Notes: generated from the letters alone by a model not told the origin. A stretch of 64,000 nucleotides of DNA from Diploptera punctata (GCA_030220185.1 JASPKZ010009641.1:1-64000), one strand, 5' to 3'. Shown: positions 31,393 to 43,426, counted from the stretch's first letter. Numbers and translations: made by a program.

Positions 31393-33675
31393 CACTGGTC
31401 AACAGTGATTTTGTTACATAAAAGATTTTGGGTGATTCTTATGTATTTTCATCTGCTGATTCCAAAAATCCCACCATTTTTTTGTAATTTTGAAAATAAT
31501 TATTTTCCGATGTATTAGCATTTTTTGTATATAACATTACGACTAGAAGGATTTTTTACATTTATATTTAATTTCATTGTGCCAACAATGGACTATTAAT
31601 GTTTTGCGATTGTTGCCTTGAATTCATAACTTACAACAATGACATTCTCCTACAAAACTGTGATTGAATGTTTTAAGTTCGCAGTTGAATAGAAGCTTCC
31701 CTAAAAGAAAGAAGCTAATACTGTGCTCACTTCCGTAATCAAGTGAATTGTGATAAAAGTGCATTGTAAAGACTAAGTAGTGTATTGTATTGTAGTATAT
31801 TGTAAAGAGAAGAGTAAAATTGTATTTGTATAAGAAATGTGTCTCGAAAGTGTATTAACGATAGAAACAACTTCCGTTTCGTGTGTGGTGAGCTCACTTT
31901 CAAAGCGCAGAAGCGAAAGTTTACTCCTCTAATAAGAAGAGCTTATGACTGTTATTTTAACAACAAAATAGGCCAGAACAAGATATGGGCACCGGAAATC
32001 TATTGTACCAAATGTGTAACTGGCTGGTTGAATGGATCCCGTCATATGCCTTTCGCAGTCCCAATGATATGGCGCGAACCTAAGGATGATTTGACAGGCT
32101 GCTACTTCTGCTTGACAAATATATCTGGAATAACTTCCAAGTCAAGACACACCGTTAAATATCCAATTAGATTCATCAATTCGACCGGTATTTCATGGGC
32201 CAGGTTTACCCATTCCAATTCCACTAGATCACATAACAATGATTGAAGAACTTTCTGATGTTCAGGATTTACAGAATTATTCAGATTTTGCGGAAGATGA
32301 TGCTGTAAATGAAACTCGCTTTCTAACACAGGAGGATTTAAATAATTTGGTTCGGGATCTTGGTTCAAGTAAAAGCATGGCAGAATTACTTGCTTGAAGA
32401 TTGAAAGGATGGAAGCTACTGCAGGATGACACCAAAGTAACTTTTTTCCGCAATCGCCAAAAGGAATTTGAGGATTTCTTTTCTAAAGAGAACGACCTAG
32501 TTTTCTGCAATGATGTTGAGAATTTGTTTCAGTCACTGGGTGTTGAGCATAAATCTGAGGATTGGCGTTTATTCATAGACTCCTCGAAAACAAGTTTGAA
32601 AGGAGTGTTACTACATAATGGAAACATATATCCATCCATTCCTTTAGCCCATGCAGTTGGTATGAAGGAAAATTACGAGAATATGAAGCTCTTACTATCC
32701 GCTATAAAATATGACAATTTTTCTTGGCAGATATGTGGGGATTTGAAAGTTATAGCCATCTTACTTGTGTTACAGCTTGGCTATACTAAATTTTGCTGCT
32801 TCTTGTGCAAGTGGAATAGCAGAGATAGAAGTAATCATTATATTAAAAAGAACTGGCCAAAGAGAGAGTCACTTAATCCAGGACAAGAAAATTTTCTTCA
32901 CCAACCACTTGTACGTTCTGAAAAAATCGTATTGCCTCCACTACATATTAAACTAGGCTTGATTAAAAAATTTGTGAAAGCAATGGATCGTGATGGCAGT
33001 GCATTTCTCTTCCTCAAAAATAAATTTCCAAGGATCAGTGAAGCTAAATTGAAAGAAGGGATATTTTTTGGCCCTCAAATAAAGGAACTGATGAAAGATA
33101 CGCAGTTTCAGAACAAGTTAAATATGCAAGAAGCAGCTGCATGGCAATCTTTCAAAAATGTCTCAAATTTTCTGGGGAACTTCAGGTCTGATAACTACAG
33201 AGAACTTGTCAATGAGATGATTGAGAACTACAAGATAATGGGATGTAATACGTCTTTGAAAATTCACTTTCTGCACTCCCATCTTGATTTCTTCCCTGAA
33301 AATCTAGGGGCTGTGAGCGATGAACACGGGGAGCGCTTCCACCAGGACATCACGGAAATGTAAAGGCGCTCTCAGGGTAAATGGTGTCCAAATATGTTAG
33401 CAGACTACTGCTGGACACTGAAGAGGGATATTCCTAAAGCGAAGTACAGCCGAAAATCCAATTCACATACATTTTGTGTAAGGAAATATAATTTCAGCTA
33501 AGATATAATAAATTGTAATGTATAGACACGAAAAATGTTTTTCATGTGATTACTCGAAAACCATGGGTGATGAAAAAGTTCCGTAAAAATATTTGAAATC
33601 AGCACAAAAATGTAAGTTAGAAACACACATTTTCTCCCTTGTAACATACAAACGTTTAAATTTTGTTGGCCAGTG
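31393..33675 (+). mobile_element. CACTG-ended DNA transposon, 2283 bp, carrying a multicopy gene
   Basis: Ends are CACTGGTCAACA on the left and the complement of CACTGGCCAACA on the right, an inverted repeat with one mismatch over 12 bp. The flanks are TAA at 31390-31392 and TAA at 33676-33678, a 3-bp target duplication. Outside them the composite-repeat module is continuous apart from a few bases. CACTR termini plus a 2-4-bp duplication point to the CMC (CACTA/Chapaev-like) group of cut-and-paste transposons. The single gene inside is in plus orientation. Confidence 0.72.
31839..33501 (+). pseudogene. Putative CACTG-element transposase (uncharacterised multicopy invertebrate family)
   Basis: Near full-length but broken. 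The start is shifted by a TG duplication (31837-31840). The N-terminal part (31839-32145) has zinc-type Cys motifs: RFVCG, YCTKC, and a CYFCL after MPFAVPMIWREPKDD. A frame change near 32145 is followed by LTQEDLNNLVRDLG-like sequence, an in-frame TGA at 32396, then a long open stretch 32401-33360. That stretch has VLLHNGNIYPSIPLAHAVGM, a CGDLKVIAILLVLQLGYTKF-CFLCKWNSRDR block, LPPLHIKLGLIKKFV, the helical EAAAWQSFKNV, and HLDFFPENLGA...HGERFHQD. A TAA at 33361 precedes about 45 further in-frame codons. I know the family only as uncharacterised repeated genes in arthropods; a transposase role is inferred from the flanking repeats. Confidence 0.7.
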
Positions 33676-34245
33676 TAATCAAAGAAAGTGTCTTTGTACA
33701 TATGTAACGGAATCTTTCAACACGATTTGCACCCACTTATGAACATTGGATCGACTTGAAACTTTGTATACTTGTAAAGGACCCGTGACAATAGAGTAAT
33801 TTCATAATTTTTTTTCTAAAATCCTGGCCAGAATCATCGGAAAATCAAAAAAATTAAAACTGGTATAGTAGGTTGCGGACTTGTCGATTTTTTAGTCAAT
33901 CGTTGTAAGAGATCAGTTGGTAGAGCGGTGAACTTTAGTGGTATATAATTTCACTAAATCCATAAGTCGCTGGTTCATAATTTTAATTTCCAACACGTTT
34001 GGGATAAATAATTTTACCATCAAAAGCGTGGGGTGCTTTTTATGATTTTTACATTTTCTTCTTAGAGACTTTACTTTTACCAATATCTGTTTATTATCAA
34101 ATACATTAATTAATAAAGAGCACCCCACGCTTTTGATGATAAAATTATTTATCCCAAGCGTGTTGGAAATTAAAATTATTTTTCATTTTTTAGTTCGGTT
34201 TTCTAATCAAGCGTGTTGTTGTAGTTTTTTAAAACTATTATTTAT
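33676..34245 (+). repeat. Composite repeat, unit 6 right part
   Basis: One module (33700-33850), a tRNA-Tyr-like segment truncated in its T arm (33906-33975), fused directly to a hairpin whose left arm has lost its outer part (33979-34245, short type). Confidence 0.78.
33906..33975 (+). pseudogene. tRNA-Tyr-like segment, 3'-truncated
   Basis: GTTGGTAGAGCGGTGAACTT, intron-like GGTATATAATTTCACTA, CATAAGTCGCTGGTTC, then hairpin sequence in place of the acceptor end. Confidence 0.55.
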
Positions 34246-34281
34246 TTCCTTTCATTTTGAGCAGCAGTGTAGTTTCATTTT

Positions 34282-35231
34282 ACACGCTTTATATTAGCTT
34301 GACATGTATCTGTCTACGTAACTGAATCTTTCAACGCGATTTTCACCCACTTAAAATAATTGGATCGACTTGATATTTTGTATACTTGTAAAGGACCCGT
34401 GGCAATGGAATAATTTCACATTTATTTTCTAAAATCCTGGCCAGAATCGTCAGAAAATAAAAAAAGTGTCTTTGTATTTATGTAACGGAATCTTTGAACA
34501 CGATTTTCACCCACATAGAAACATTGGATCGACTTGAAACTTTGTATACTTGTAAAGGACCCATGACAATACAACATTTTCATATTTGTTTTCTAAAATC
34601 ATTTTCCAGAATCAACAGAAAATCAAAAAAGTGTCTTCATATATATGTAACGGAATCTTCGAACACGATTTTCACTGACTTAGAAACACTGGATCGACTT
34701 GAACTTTTGTATACTTGTAAAGGACCCGTGACACTACAATAATTTCATATTTAGTTTCTAAAATCCTTGACATCATCAGAAAATAAAACAAGTATAATTG
34801 GTTGCGGACTTGTCGACTTTTTAGTCAAACGTTGCAAGAGCTCATTTGGTAGAGCGGTGAACTAGTGGTATATAAATTCAATAATCCATAGGTCGCTGGT
34901 TCAAATCCGGCTGGGGAGGTTTTTTTTAGAAGAGTAATACTTTTAGCTCATATTACAATAGTATCGAATTTAAAGATATTTAGATATTTATCTTATTCTG
35001 TAAAATATTAAAACTAAAAAATAAAAAGAGAATAGTAGTTTTTCAAAACTAAAACAGCACGCTTTATTAGAAAACCGAACTCAAAAATCGAAAATAATTT
35101 AAATTTCCAACACGCTTGGGATAAATTTAAAGTGGCCAACAAAAATGTCATCTCCAATACATATAGAATAAAACAAGAGTTATCAACAAAAAAAAATTAC
35201 CGTCAAAAGCGTGGGGTGCTTTTTATGATTT
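34282..35231 (+). repeat. Composite repeat, unit 7 (plus)
   Basis: ACACGC start, almost no TATC tract, three modules, a tRNA-Tyr-like segment (34836-34915), and only the left arm of a long-type hairpin (35020-35231), cut off where unit 8 begins. The start is preceded by GAGCAGCAGTGTAGTT, a junction repeated at 36570-36602. Confidence 0.8.
34836..34915 (+). pseudogene. tRNA-Tyr-like segment with intron
   Basis: GAGCTCATTTGGTAGAGCGG, GAACTAGTGGTATATAAATT, ATCCATAGGTCGCTGG and TTCAAATCCGGC. The T arm matches a normal tRNA-Tyr T arm closely. Confidence 0.65.
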
Positions 35232-35233
35232 TT

Positions 35234-36370
35234 ACACGCATTATATTATCTTGACCTCTATCTATCTATCTACCTGTCTATCTATCTATCTATCTATCTA
35301 TCAATCTATCTATTAATCTACCTATCTATCTATCTATGTAACTGAATCTTTCAACGCGATTTTCACCCACTTAAAATCATTGGATCGACTTGAAACTTTG
35401 TATACTTGTAGACGACGCGCGACAATACAATAATTTCATATTTATTTTCTAAAATCCTGGCCATAATGAGAAAATCAAAAAAAGTGTTTTTGTTACAATG
35501 TAACGGAATCTTTCAACGCGATTTTCACCCCCTTAGAAACATTTGATCGACTTGAAACTTTGTATACTTGTAGAGGACCCATGACAATACAATAATTTCA
35601 TATTTTGTTTCTAAACTCCCGGCCAGAATCATCCGAAATTCAAAACAATGAAAACTGGTTTAATAGGTTGCGGACTTGTCGACTTTTTAGTCAATTGTTG
35701 TAAGTGCTCATTTGGTAGAGTAGTGAACTCTTAGTGGCTTATATAATTTTTAGTAATCCATACGTCGCTGGTTCAAATCCGGCTGGGAGGGTTTTTTATA
35801 GAAGAGTATTACTTTTAGCTCATACTACAATAGTATCGAATTTAAAGATATTTACATTTATATCTTATTCTGTAAAATATGGAAACTAAAAAATAAAAAA
35901 TAAATAATAGTTTAAAAAAAAACTAAAAGAACACGCTTTATTAGAAAACTAAAAAGTGAAAAATAATTTTAATTTCCTATACGCTTGGGATAAAATTAAA
36001 GTGGTCAACAAAAAAATCATCTCCAACACATATAGAATAAAACTAGAGTTATCAACAAAAAGAAAATAATTTTACCATCAAAAGAGTGGGGTGCTTTTTA
36101 TGATGTTTACATTTTCTTCTTAGAGAGCTTACTTTTTGCCAATATCTGTTTATTATCAAATATATTAATTTTTATAGAGCACTCCACGCTTTTGATGGTA
36201 AAATTATTTTCTTTTTGTTGATAACTCTAGTCTTATTCTATATGTGTTGGAGATGATTTTTTGTTGACCACTTTAATTTTATCCCAAGCGTATTGGAAAT
36301 TAAAATTATTTTTCATTTTTTAGTTTTCTAATAAAGCGTGTTCTTTTAGTTCTTTAAAACTATTATTTAT
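35234..36370 (+). repeat. Composite repeat, unit 8 (plus)
   Basis: Start ACACGCATTATATTATC, TATC tract (about 35258-35338), two modules, a tRNA-Tyr-like segment (35704-35790), and a complete long-type hairpin (about 35905-36370). Confidence 0.82.
35704..35790 (+). pseudogene. tRNA-Tyr-like segment with intron
   Basis: GCTCATTTGGTAGAGTAGTG, AACTCTTAGTGG intron region slightly longer than in other copies, then CGTCGCTGGTTCAAATCCGG. Confidence 0.6.
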
Positions 36371-36602
36371 TACATTTTCTTCTTAGAGACTTTACTTTTA
36401 CCAATATCTGTTTATTATCAAATATATTAATTGATTAAGAGCACCCCGCGCTTTTGATGTTAAAATTATCTATCCCAAGCGTGTTGGAAATTAAAATTGT
36501 TTTTCAGTTTTTAGTTCGCTTTTCTAATAAAGCGTGTTGTTTTAGTTTTTTAAAACTATTATTTATTTCCTTTCATTTTGAGCAGCAGTGTAGTTCCATT
36601 TT
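36371..36602 (+). repeat. Half hairpin (spacer plus short-type right arm), duplicated junction
   Basis: Matches about 34050-34281 including the non-repeat junction CATTTTGAGCAGCAGTGTAG before the next ACACGC, so it is a copy of an already rearranged segment. Confidence 0.8.
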
Positions 36603-36970
36603 ACACGCTTTATATTAGCTTGACATGTATGTATCTATGTAACTGAATCTATCAACGCGATTTTCACCCACTGAAAATAATTGGATTCACTTGATATTTT
36701 GTATACTTGTAAAGGACCCGTGACAATACAATAATGACATATTTATTTTCTAAAATCCTTGCCAGAATCATCAGAAAATCAAAAAAAGTGTCTTTGTATT
36801 TATGTAACGGAATCTTTGAACACGATTTTCACCCACGTAGAAACATAGGATAGACTTGAAGCTCTGTATACTTGTAAAGGTCCCGTGACAATACAATAAT
36901 TTCATATTTATTTTCTAAAATCCTGGCCAGAATCATCAGAAAATCAAAAAAAGTGTCTTTGTATCTATTT
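36603..36970 (+). repeat. Composite repeat, unit 9 (plus, truncated)
   Basis: ACACGC start, two modules and the start of a third (TTTGTATCTATTTAGC), then unrelated sequence. Similar to the start of unit 7. Confidence 0.75.
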
Positions 36971-37867
36971 AGCTCATTTTATTTCTAAAACACAGATTGA
37001 GCCTGAGCAATATTTGAGTGAATTACAAAATTTTAGGTACTAAGGAAATAAAAACAATAACTTTTAGGTTTGAAATGTGAGAGAATCTTGCCAGCACATA
37101 GACCTTATTTACACTAGTTAATGGCTTGGTGCTTATCATTATGTTTCGTTCTTGTACTGCAGTGAAAATACAAACACTAAACAAGATAAAAATTCACGAC
37201 ATCATGTAATACAAAACCAATATTACCAACGTATTTTTATGCTGATCGCATGAACAAACAATGAGGACTGAGAAAAATAGTCGCTGCACGTAGGTAGCTA
37301 AATTTATTTTTCGTTCAACATTAACATATTGTTGACCGACAATTTTAATTTTCAGATCTATCACATGTAACCGCTAACGAGAAACAAAAACGTATCGATC
37401 ACGAGTTCACTCGTAGCCGGTCAGCAAATCTTTTGCTAGTTAATGCGCCGAAGTTTACTTGTTTTTTTAAGTACACGATAATAATTAATTAATTGGTATC
37501 ATAATTTATCTTTAAAACATTCTCGGGAGGGGAACCGCCACTGCACCATTTCCACAAAGATGTGAGTTGGGTGAACCACTGATTTTCGAATATACATACA
37601 GTAGACATGAATAAAATTTAATTCCAAGCAAAAGGTTTAATAACCTTAAATTAACTTAGCACTTAACGGTTAAAACCTAAAGGTACGGCTTGAAAGTTAC
37701 ACAACGTGTAGGCCTAGTTGTAGCGAAATCAAATGCATTCCTAACGTTGTTACATAACTGTAAATCAGGTATTCGAGGTAAATATTAATTTATTGTGGAA
37801 ATAATGTGATAAATTCCCGATGTTACACATATGTAATAAGGGACATTATAGGGTTAATTTAATTTTA
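36971..37867. other. Unassigned DNA
   Basis: No gene, domain or repeat that I recognise. It separates the composite-repeat array from the LINE/BEL block. Confidence 0.5.
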
Positions 37868-37881
37868 AAATAATAATAATG

Positions 37882-37917
<36 letters not shown>

Positions 37918-37929
37918 GTAATAATAATA

Positions 37930-37978
<49 letters not shown>
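37868..37978. repeat. (AAT)n microsatellite
   Basis: About 110 bp of AAT repeats with few interruptions, ending where the 5'-truncated LINE begins. Confidence 0.95.
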
Positions 37979-37980
<2 letters not shown>

Positions 37981-40051
37981 GGGAAGATGAATTCTGAGAG
38001 CGAAACAGACCGACGGCCTACCTGGTAGATTAACAAAATAATCGACGTTATACTACCTACCATAACTCATGTTTTCAACTCCTCACTACAAACCTCTATA
38101 TATCCCACATTATGGAAGCAAGCAATTGTACGCCCACTCCCGAAAGTAAAAACTCCCGTAACTCCTAACGATTTTCGACCCATTAGTATTTTACCTACCC
38201 TTTCAAAAGCTTTGGAACGATTAGTCCATAAACAACTGACTGACTACCTAACCGAACACGACCTTTTAGATCAATACCAATCAGGCTTCAGGACAGGACA
38301 CAATACAAATACTGCTCTACTAAATATATGTGAAGACATACGCGAAGCATCTGATAATCGAAAACTTACTATTCTTACACTACTTGACTTTAGTAAAGCA
38401 TTTGACACGGTAGACTTGGACTTATTGTTGCTTAAACTGAAAAACCTCTCACTTTCTGACAGTGTCACGCAATGGTTCAACTCGTACCTTAGCGAGCGCC
38501 AGCAATATGTTGTAGGAAATTCTACATTACGCTCTTCTTGGACCTACCGTAAAGCTGGAGTTCCACAGGGCTCGGTGCTCGGCCCATTGTTTTTTTCAAT
38601 CTATATAAATGACATATCTGACTCCCTAAAACATTGCAAACATCATTTATTTGCGGACGACATGCAGATCTACCTTCACTCGGACAAATATTCTTTAAAT
38701 GACGCGGTAACCAAAATTAATGAGGACCTTGACTCGCTCGCTAACGGCGTGGACAGAGAAATATGGACTTCAATTAAATCCTAGAAAGACACAAGCAATA
38801 ATTATGGGCCATCAGAGACTATTATCCTCAATTAACACAAATGCAATATTACATGTGTCACTTAATGGGGTTCAGATCCCTTATAGTGAGACAGTAAAAA
38901 ATCTAGGAAGTGTTTATGGACTAAACATTTAATTTGGACGGAATAAACAAATTAAATAACATTTGCAAAACTATCTTCTCAATAATACACTCATTGAAAT
39001 CGTATATCGAAATTGTTTACCGTTTTCTCTAAGAAAAAATGTTAGTAGAAAACACTTGCAATGCCCCCTATTGATTATTGTTGATGACTCTTTTTACTGA
39101 CCTAAATACTGTTCTTACCAAAAGACTTCAACGTGTTCACAAGTTCTTGCATACGCTTTATTGGTAAGATACGTAGATTTGATTCACGTTACACCATCCC
39201 TGGAACAATTGTCATGGCTTCGTCTACAAGATCGTAGAACCATCCATTCCCTATGCCTTCTCTATAATATATTACACACATCATTACCTTATTATTTATC
39301 ACACCGCTTCACTAAACTCTCTGATACACATAACTTAGATACCCGATCCCTTGAGCACAGTGTCCTATATATCCCTCCTCATCACACTACCTATTTTTCG
39401 AAATCTTTTACAGTTTCTCTTGCTAGAACATGGAATTCACTTTCACCCTATGTCAGAGACTGCCAAACTTTACCATCTTTCAGAAACAAATTGAAAATAA
39501 AATTACTAACAGAAACAACTCACTAATACTACTTGTTGAGAATTAATAATACGTTTTTGCATTATTTAATAAAAATAGACTTAGGATTTGTTAATATATT
39601 TACCTAATGCCTTGTATAAAAACGTAGATTAATTCATTGTAGTTTATTACTTTATGTGTATTTTTTTTCTTTTCTTTTTACATATAGTAGATTCGAGCTG
39701 TTATTCCTTTTTTTTATTCATTGTTTCATTAATTTAATTTTAATTGTATTTAATTTTATTGTATTATTAGACATTATTTTCATTATTATTCAATCTGACA
39801 GATAATTAATTGTTCAATGTCTATTATTGTATTTTTTTTGTATTCACATGTAACATATGTTTGTCCTGTTTAATATGACTATTATTGTATTTTTTTTGTA
39901 TTCATATGTAACATATGTTTGTCCTGTTTTAATATGACTATTATTGTAATTTTTTTGTATTCATATGTAACATATGTTTGTTCTGGTGAGTGGAAGAGAA
40001 GGCCACATGGCCTTAACTCCACCAGGCTAAATAAATCTATTCTAAATTCTA
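37979..40051 (+). mobile_element. Jockey/CR1-like LINE, 5'-truncated
   Basis: RT region followed by a 3' UTR containing three tandem ~57-bp units (TGTATTCATATGTAACATATG TTTGT type, 39835-39985) and a characteristic 3' end: GGAAGAGAAGGCCACATGGC, CTTAACTCCACCAGG, then AAATAAAT and a TTCTAAA tail. It abuts the BEL element at 40052. No target duplication is visible because the left border is in a microsatellite. Confidence 0.8.
38029..39526 (+). pseudogene. LINE reverse transcriptase, inactivated
   Basis: Open from 38029. RT blocks appear in order: WKQAIVRPLPKV, NDFRPISILPTLSKALERLV, DQYQSGFRTGHNT, TLLDFSKAFDTVD (catalytic Asp), AGVPQGSVLGPLFFSIYIND, then LFADDMQIYLHS (the F-A-D-D catalytic motif). 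The thumb-like NPRKTQAIIMG block sits in another frame at 38720-38932, and a C-terminal WLRLQDRRTIHSLCLLYNIL segment in a third (39161-39526). There are therefore at least two frame changes and some lost sequence between 38940 and 39160. The endonuclease domain is missing because of 5' truncation. Confidence 0.85.
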
Positions 40052-40052
40052 A

Positions 40053-43000
40053 ACAATTTTAAAGAATCGACAACCTTATTCATAAGATTGGCCATCAAGA
40101 ACGCTGCACAAAGTTCCAATCGTGCAATGGATTGCTGCTTTAACGGAGCAACTCTTGACTTAGAAGTCAACAAAATAACGGACACCTGATTGTCAATCGA
40201 AACAAACCTTACATATACACAGGCACCATATGCCTTTTCTGATGCATCACAAAAACCATGGAGTTCTACACATTTTGAACCTTGAAATGGCAATATCTTT
40301 CGAGGGAACTTAACATAGTTCAATAAATGTAGATCCTGGTATAATTTTGACCAAATTCCGAAAATAGGGGATGATGGATCAATAGTAGCATCCCAATCCA
40401 ACTTGAATTGCCACAATTGTTATAGTAATATCTTACATTTTATTATTAGGCAACCGAGAAGACCTAACGGATCAAATATGGATGCGAAAGCAGACAGAAT
40501 TTTTCTCTTGGTAACACTACCAGTAGTTTGCTTCAAATTAATTTGAGTATGGTACTCATCGGTGGCAGGATGCCAAACAATACCAAGCGTTTTCACATAT
40601 TCATCTTTAGTGAGGCTGAGAGTAGGCGAACACAACGGGGATGTCGCTTAAAACCTCAGGAAAGTTAGAGCACCATTTTCTCAAGTGAAAATGAGCACTT
40701 TCAAGTATAGAGGATACTTGCTGGTTAAGCTTCTTAGCTCCTTCAACAGTTGATTCACCAAGCAAACAATCTTCAACTTAAAAGCAGGATTTTATGATCT
40801 CCGCAGCCTTCGGATGAGAGCGTTCATGCTCCTTAGCTATTTCAATAAGACATCTAGTCGCTAGAAAACTGGCTGAGCTAGTGCCATACGTAACTGTCGT
40901 TAGGCGATAATCCTTGATTTCCACATTAGGAGAATTACGCCACAGTATACGTTGCATATCCTGATCATCAAGATGTATTTTTGTACACCTATATATTTTT
41001 TCCACATCGGCGGACAAAGCAACAAAGAAAGTTCTAAACCTTAGAACTATCGACAATAAATCAGGTTGAACTGATGGACCAACCATCAACATAGAGTTCA
41101 ACGATACACTGTTCGAAGACTCACTACTGCCATCAAATACAACTCGCAATTTGGTAGTCGTACTAGACTCCTTGAATACGCAGTGGTGGGGCAGATAATA
41201 TTTAGTAGAACCAGCAGTTTCTGAATGGACCACTTCCATATGACCCATAGATTCATATTCATTCAAGAAATCGACATAATGTTTTCTAAGAATATCGTCC
41301 TTAGAAAATCTCCTTTCCATTTGTAACAATCGTTTCAATGCATTGTTACGAGAACTGCCGACCATATCTTCATCAGGTTTGATAGGTAACCTTACCACAA
41401 ATTTACCCGACATATTTCTTCCAACATTATTTACAAAGTGTTCTTCGCATAATTTCTCTTCAGGAGTGAGCACCTGTTGGGACAATTCTTCTAATTGCCA
41501 GAATTTTTTTAATTTACTATTCAACAAATCAACTTGAGTAAAGTTAACATGGCGAGGCTTTGTCACAGGTTTCCTGATTGACCTTTCAGGAAATGGACCA
41601 GAAAGCACATATCCAAACCGTGTATTGATTAAAGTAGGGAAACCATTCCTCATTTATCTTTGAGATGACACCACGTGATGATACATGTCAGCTCCTAATA
41701 ACAAATCTATTGCGGAAGGGGTATTAAACGTAGGGTCATTCAGTTGTATATTTTCAGGGATGTGCCACTCACCGACATCAATGGGTTGAGCTGGTAACTG
41801 GGTTGTGACTACTGGCACTACAGCACAGCTCACATTAACAATACAGTTAGATATGGGAGAGTGCAATTCCAAACTACAAGTGGAATTCAGTGGGGAAACA
41901 GTAGAATTTCCTATCCCAACTATCGGTAATTTGCAACGATTTGTTTTGACATCTAACCTTTTGATTAGGTCAGTGGACACAAATGACAGCTGCGATGCAC
42001 TATCCAACAATGCCTTGGCCATGGCCATTCTGCCATTGGCTGCCCTTATTTTGACACAACAGGTACTGAGTAAGACATTAGATCCTAAGTCTGATACTAT
42101 TTTCAGCGCAGTAGGTGATATTACATTTGAGCCTTCCCTAGCTCCTTTAATTGCCCTGGATCCTGGGCACAACAATGAATTATGCATGCCTTGGCAGTTC
42201 ATGTATGGACGACCCTTACAATCCTATGAAAGATGTGTATTTGCAAAACACATGAAACATAGCTTGTTTTCATACACAAATTTTCTTCTATCATCAACAA
42301 GAAGCTTTTTAAACTTAAAACAATTACTTATTACATGATTATTGTTCTTACAAAATTCACATGCTAATGACTCCTGTTCATTAGCAATATGAAATGATTT
42401 TACTCTATTCCTTGGTTTCTGGGTGCCCTGAGTTTCACTAGTCCTCCTAGATTCTGATAACTCTAACGTTTGAGCCTTTCTTTCCAGAAATTCAATTAAA
42501 CATAACAAATTAGGTAATTCACTTGATTTGAATTTGGATTCAAACTCAATACGATGATTGGGTCTTATTTTGCTCAATAGCATTTCAACTAACAACAAGT
42601 CTTGGATACTTACTCCGGGTTCCAAGTTTTCAATAGCCCCCAAATTGGCCTTAATTTGATTTATTACCTCCCTATAATCGGATGATATACCTGTATCACA
42701 TTGTTTTAGACGCAATACATTTTTAATATGTCGGCCTACAATAAGACGTTTATTGTTGTATCTGCTTTCAATTAGTTGCCATACAATATTAAAATTCTCA
42801 TTACAAATGGCCAAGTTATCTAACAATCCCTTAGGTTCTCCTTGTAAAGAGGACAAAAGATAATGAAGCTTCTGTACATTGTCTAACTCATCATTATTAA
42901 TTACTAGACTATTAAAGGTGTTCCTAAACGATAGAAACTTGGCTAAGTCCCCCTCAAATACTGGTAATTCTATTGGAGGTAACCTAACCTTACTTTTAGT

Positions 43001-43426
43001 CGTACTATTCGAAATTTCAGACTGACTGTCTTGCTGCTTCCTAAATTTAGATTCTTCAAAATTATCTAACAGGTCCTGCATTCTCTCACTGATAGCAAAA
43101 TATCGAGCTTCAAAATTATTATGCTCTTCAATATGAGCCTCTAAGTTCTCAGAGTCTATTTCTAATTCTAAGTATTTTCTCACAATGTTAAATTCTTCCC
43201 AGCTATTGGATAACTTATTTTTTCTTTCTATTAATCCATTTTTAGATATTTGAGTGCTGTGAAAATAAGTTTCCAGGTTAGTAAGAGCTCTTTTTAGGAA
43301 CCCTCGTTCCTTCACAGCACGTGCTTCCGACACAAGACATATTTGCGTCCAAATTACAGCACGAAAAAAAACAATACAAAAATTATTTAGGGCCACGTGG
43401 TTATTATACCAAACAATATTTATCAA
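40053..43426 (-). pseudogene. BEL/Pao gag-pol polyprotein, inactivated
   Basis: One minus-strand frame runs from the Gag region (43426-42227) through protease and RT to about 40640, broken by stops at 42224-42226, 41654-41656 and 40775-40777, the last at the position of the RT catalytic motif. A frame change near 40636 and another stop at 40420-40422 follow. Recognised parts: DUF1759-type Gag (PPIELPVFEGDLAKFLSFRN), a CCHC knuckle (CEFCKNNNHVISNC), a Pao-type protease with LLDSASQLSFVS, an RT start (YYLPHHCVFKESS, LRVVFDGSSES), and the A17-type C-terminal block with FCDASEKAYGACVY. The integrase is missing. Coding capacity is clearly lost. Confidence 0.88.

Noticed and set aside
34494..34742. 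Frame encoding repeated IFTHLETLDRLETLYTCKGP-like blocks
   Set aside because: It is two tandem copies of the composite-repeat module, which appear in both orientations and are full of indels between copies; the protein is not preserved, the DNA module is.
41805..42338. Plus-strand frame of 177 codons
   Set aside because: Antisense shadow of the BEL/Pao protease and Gag region.
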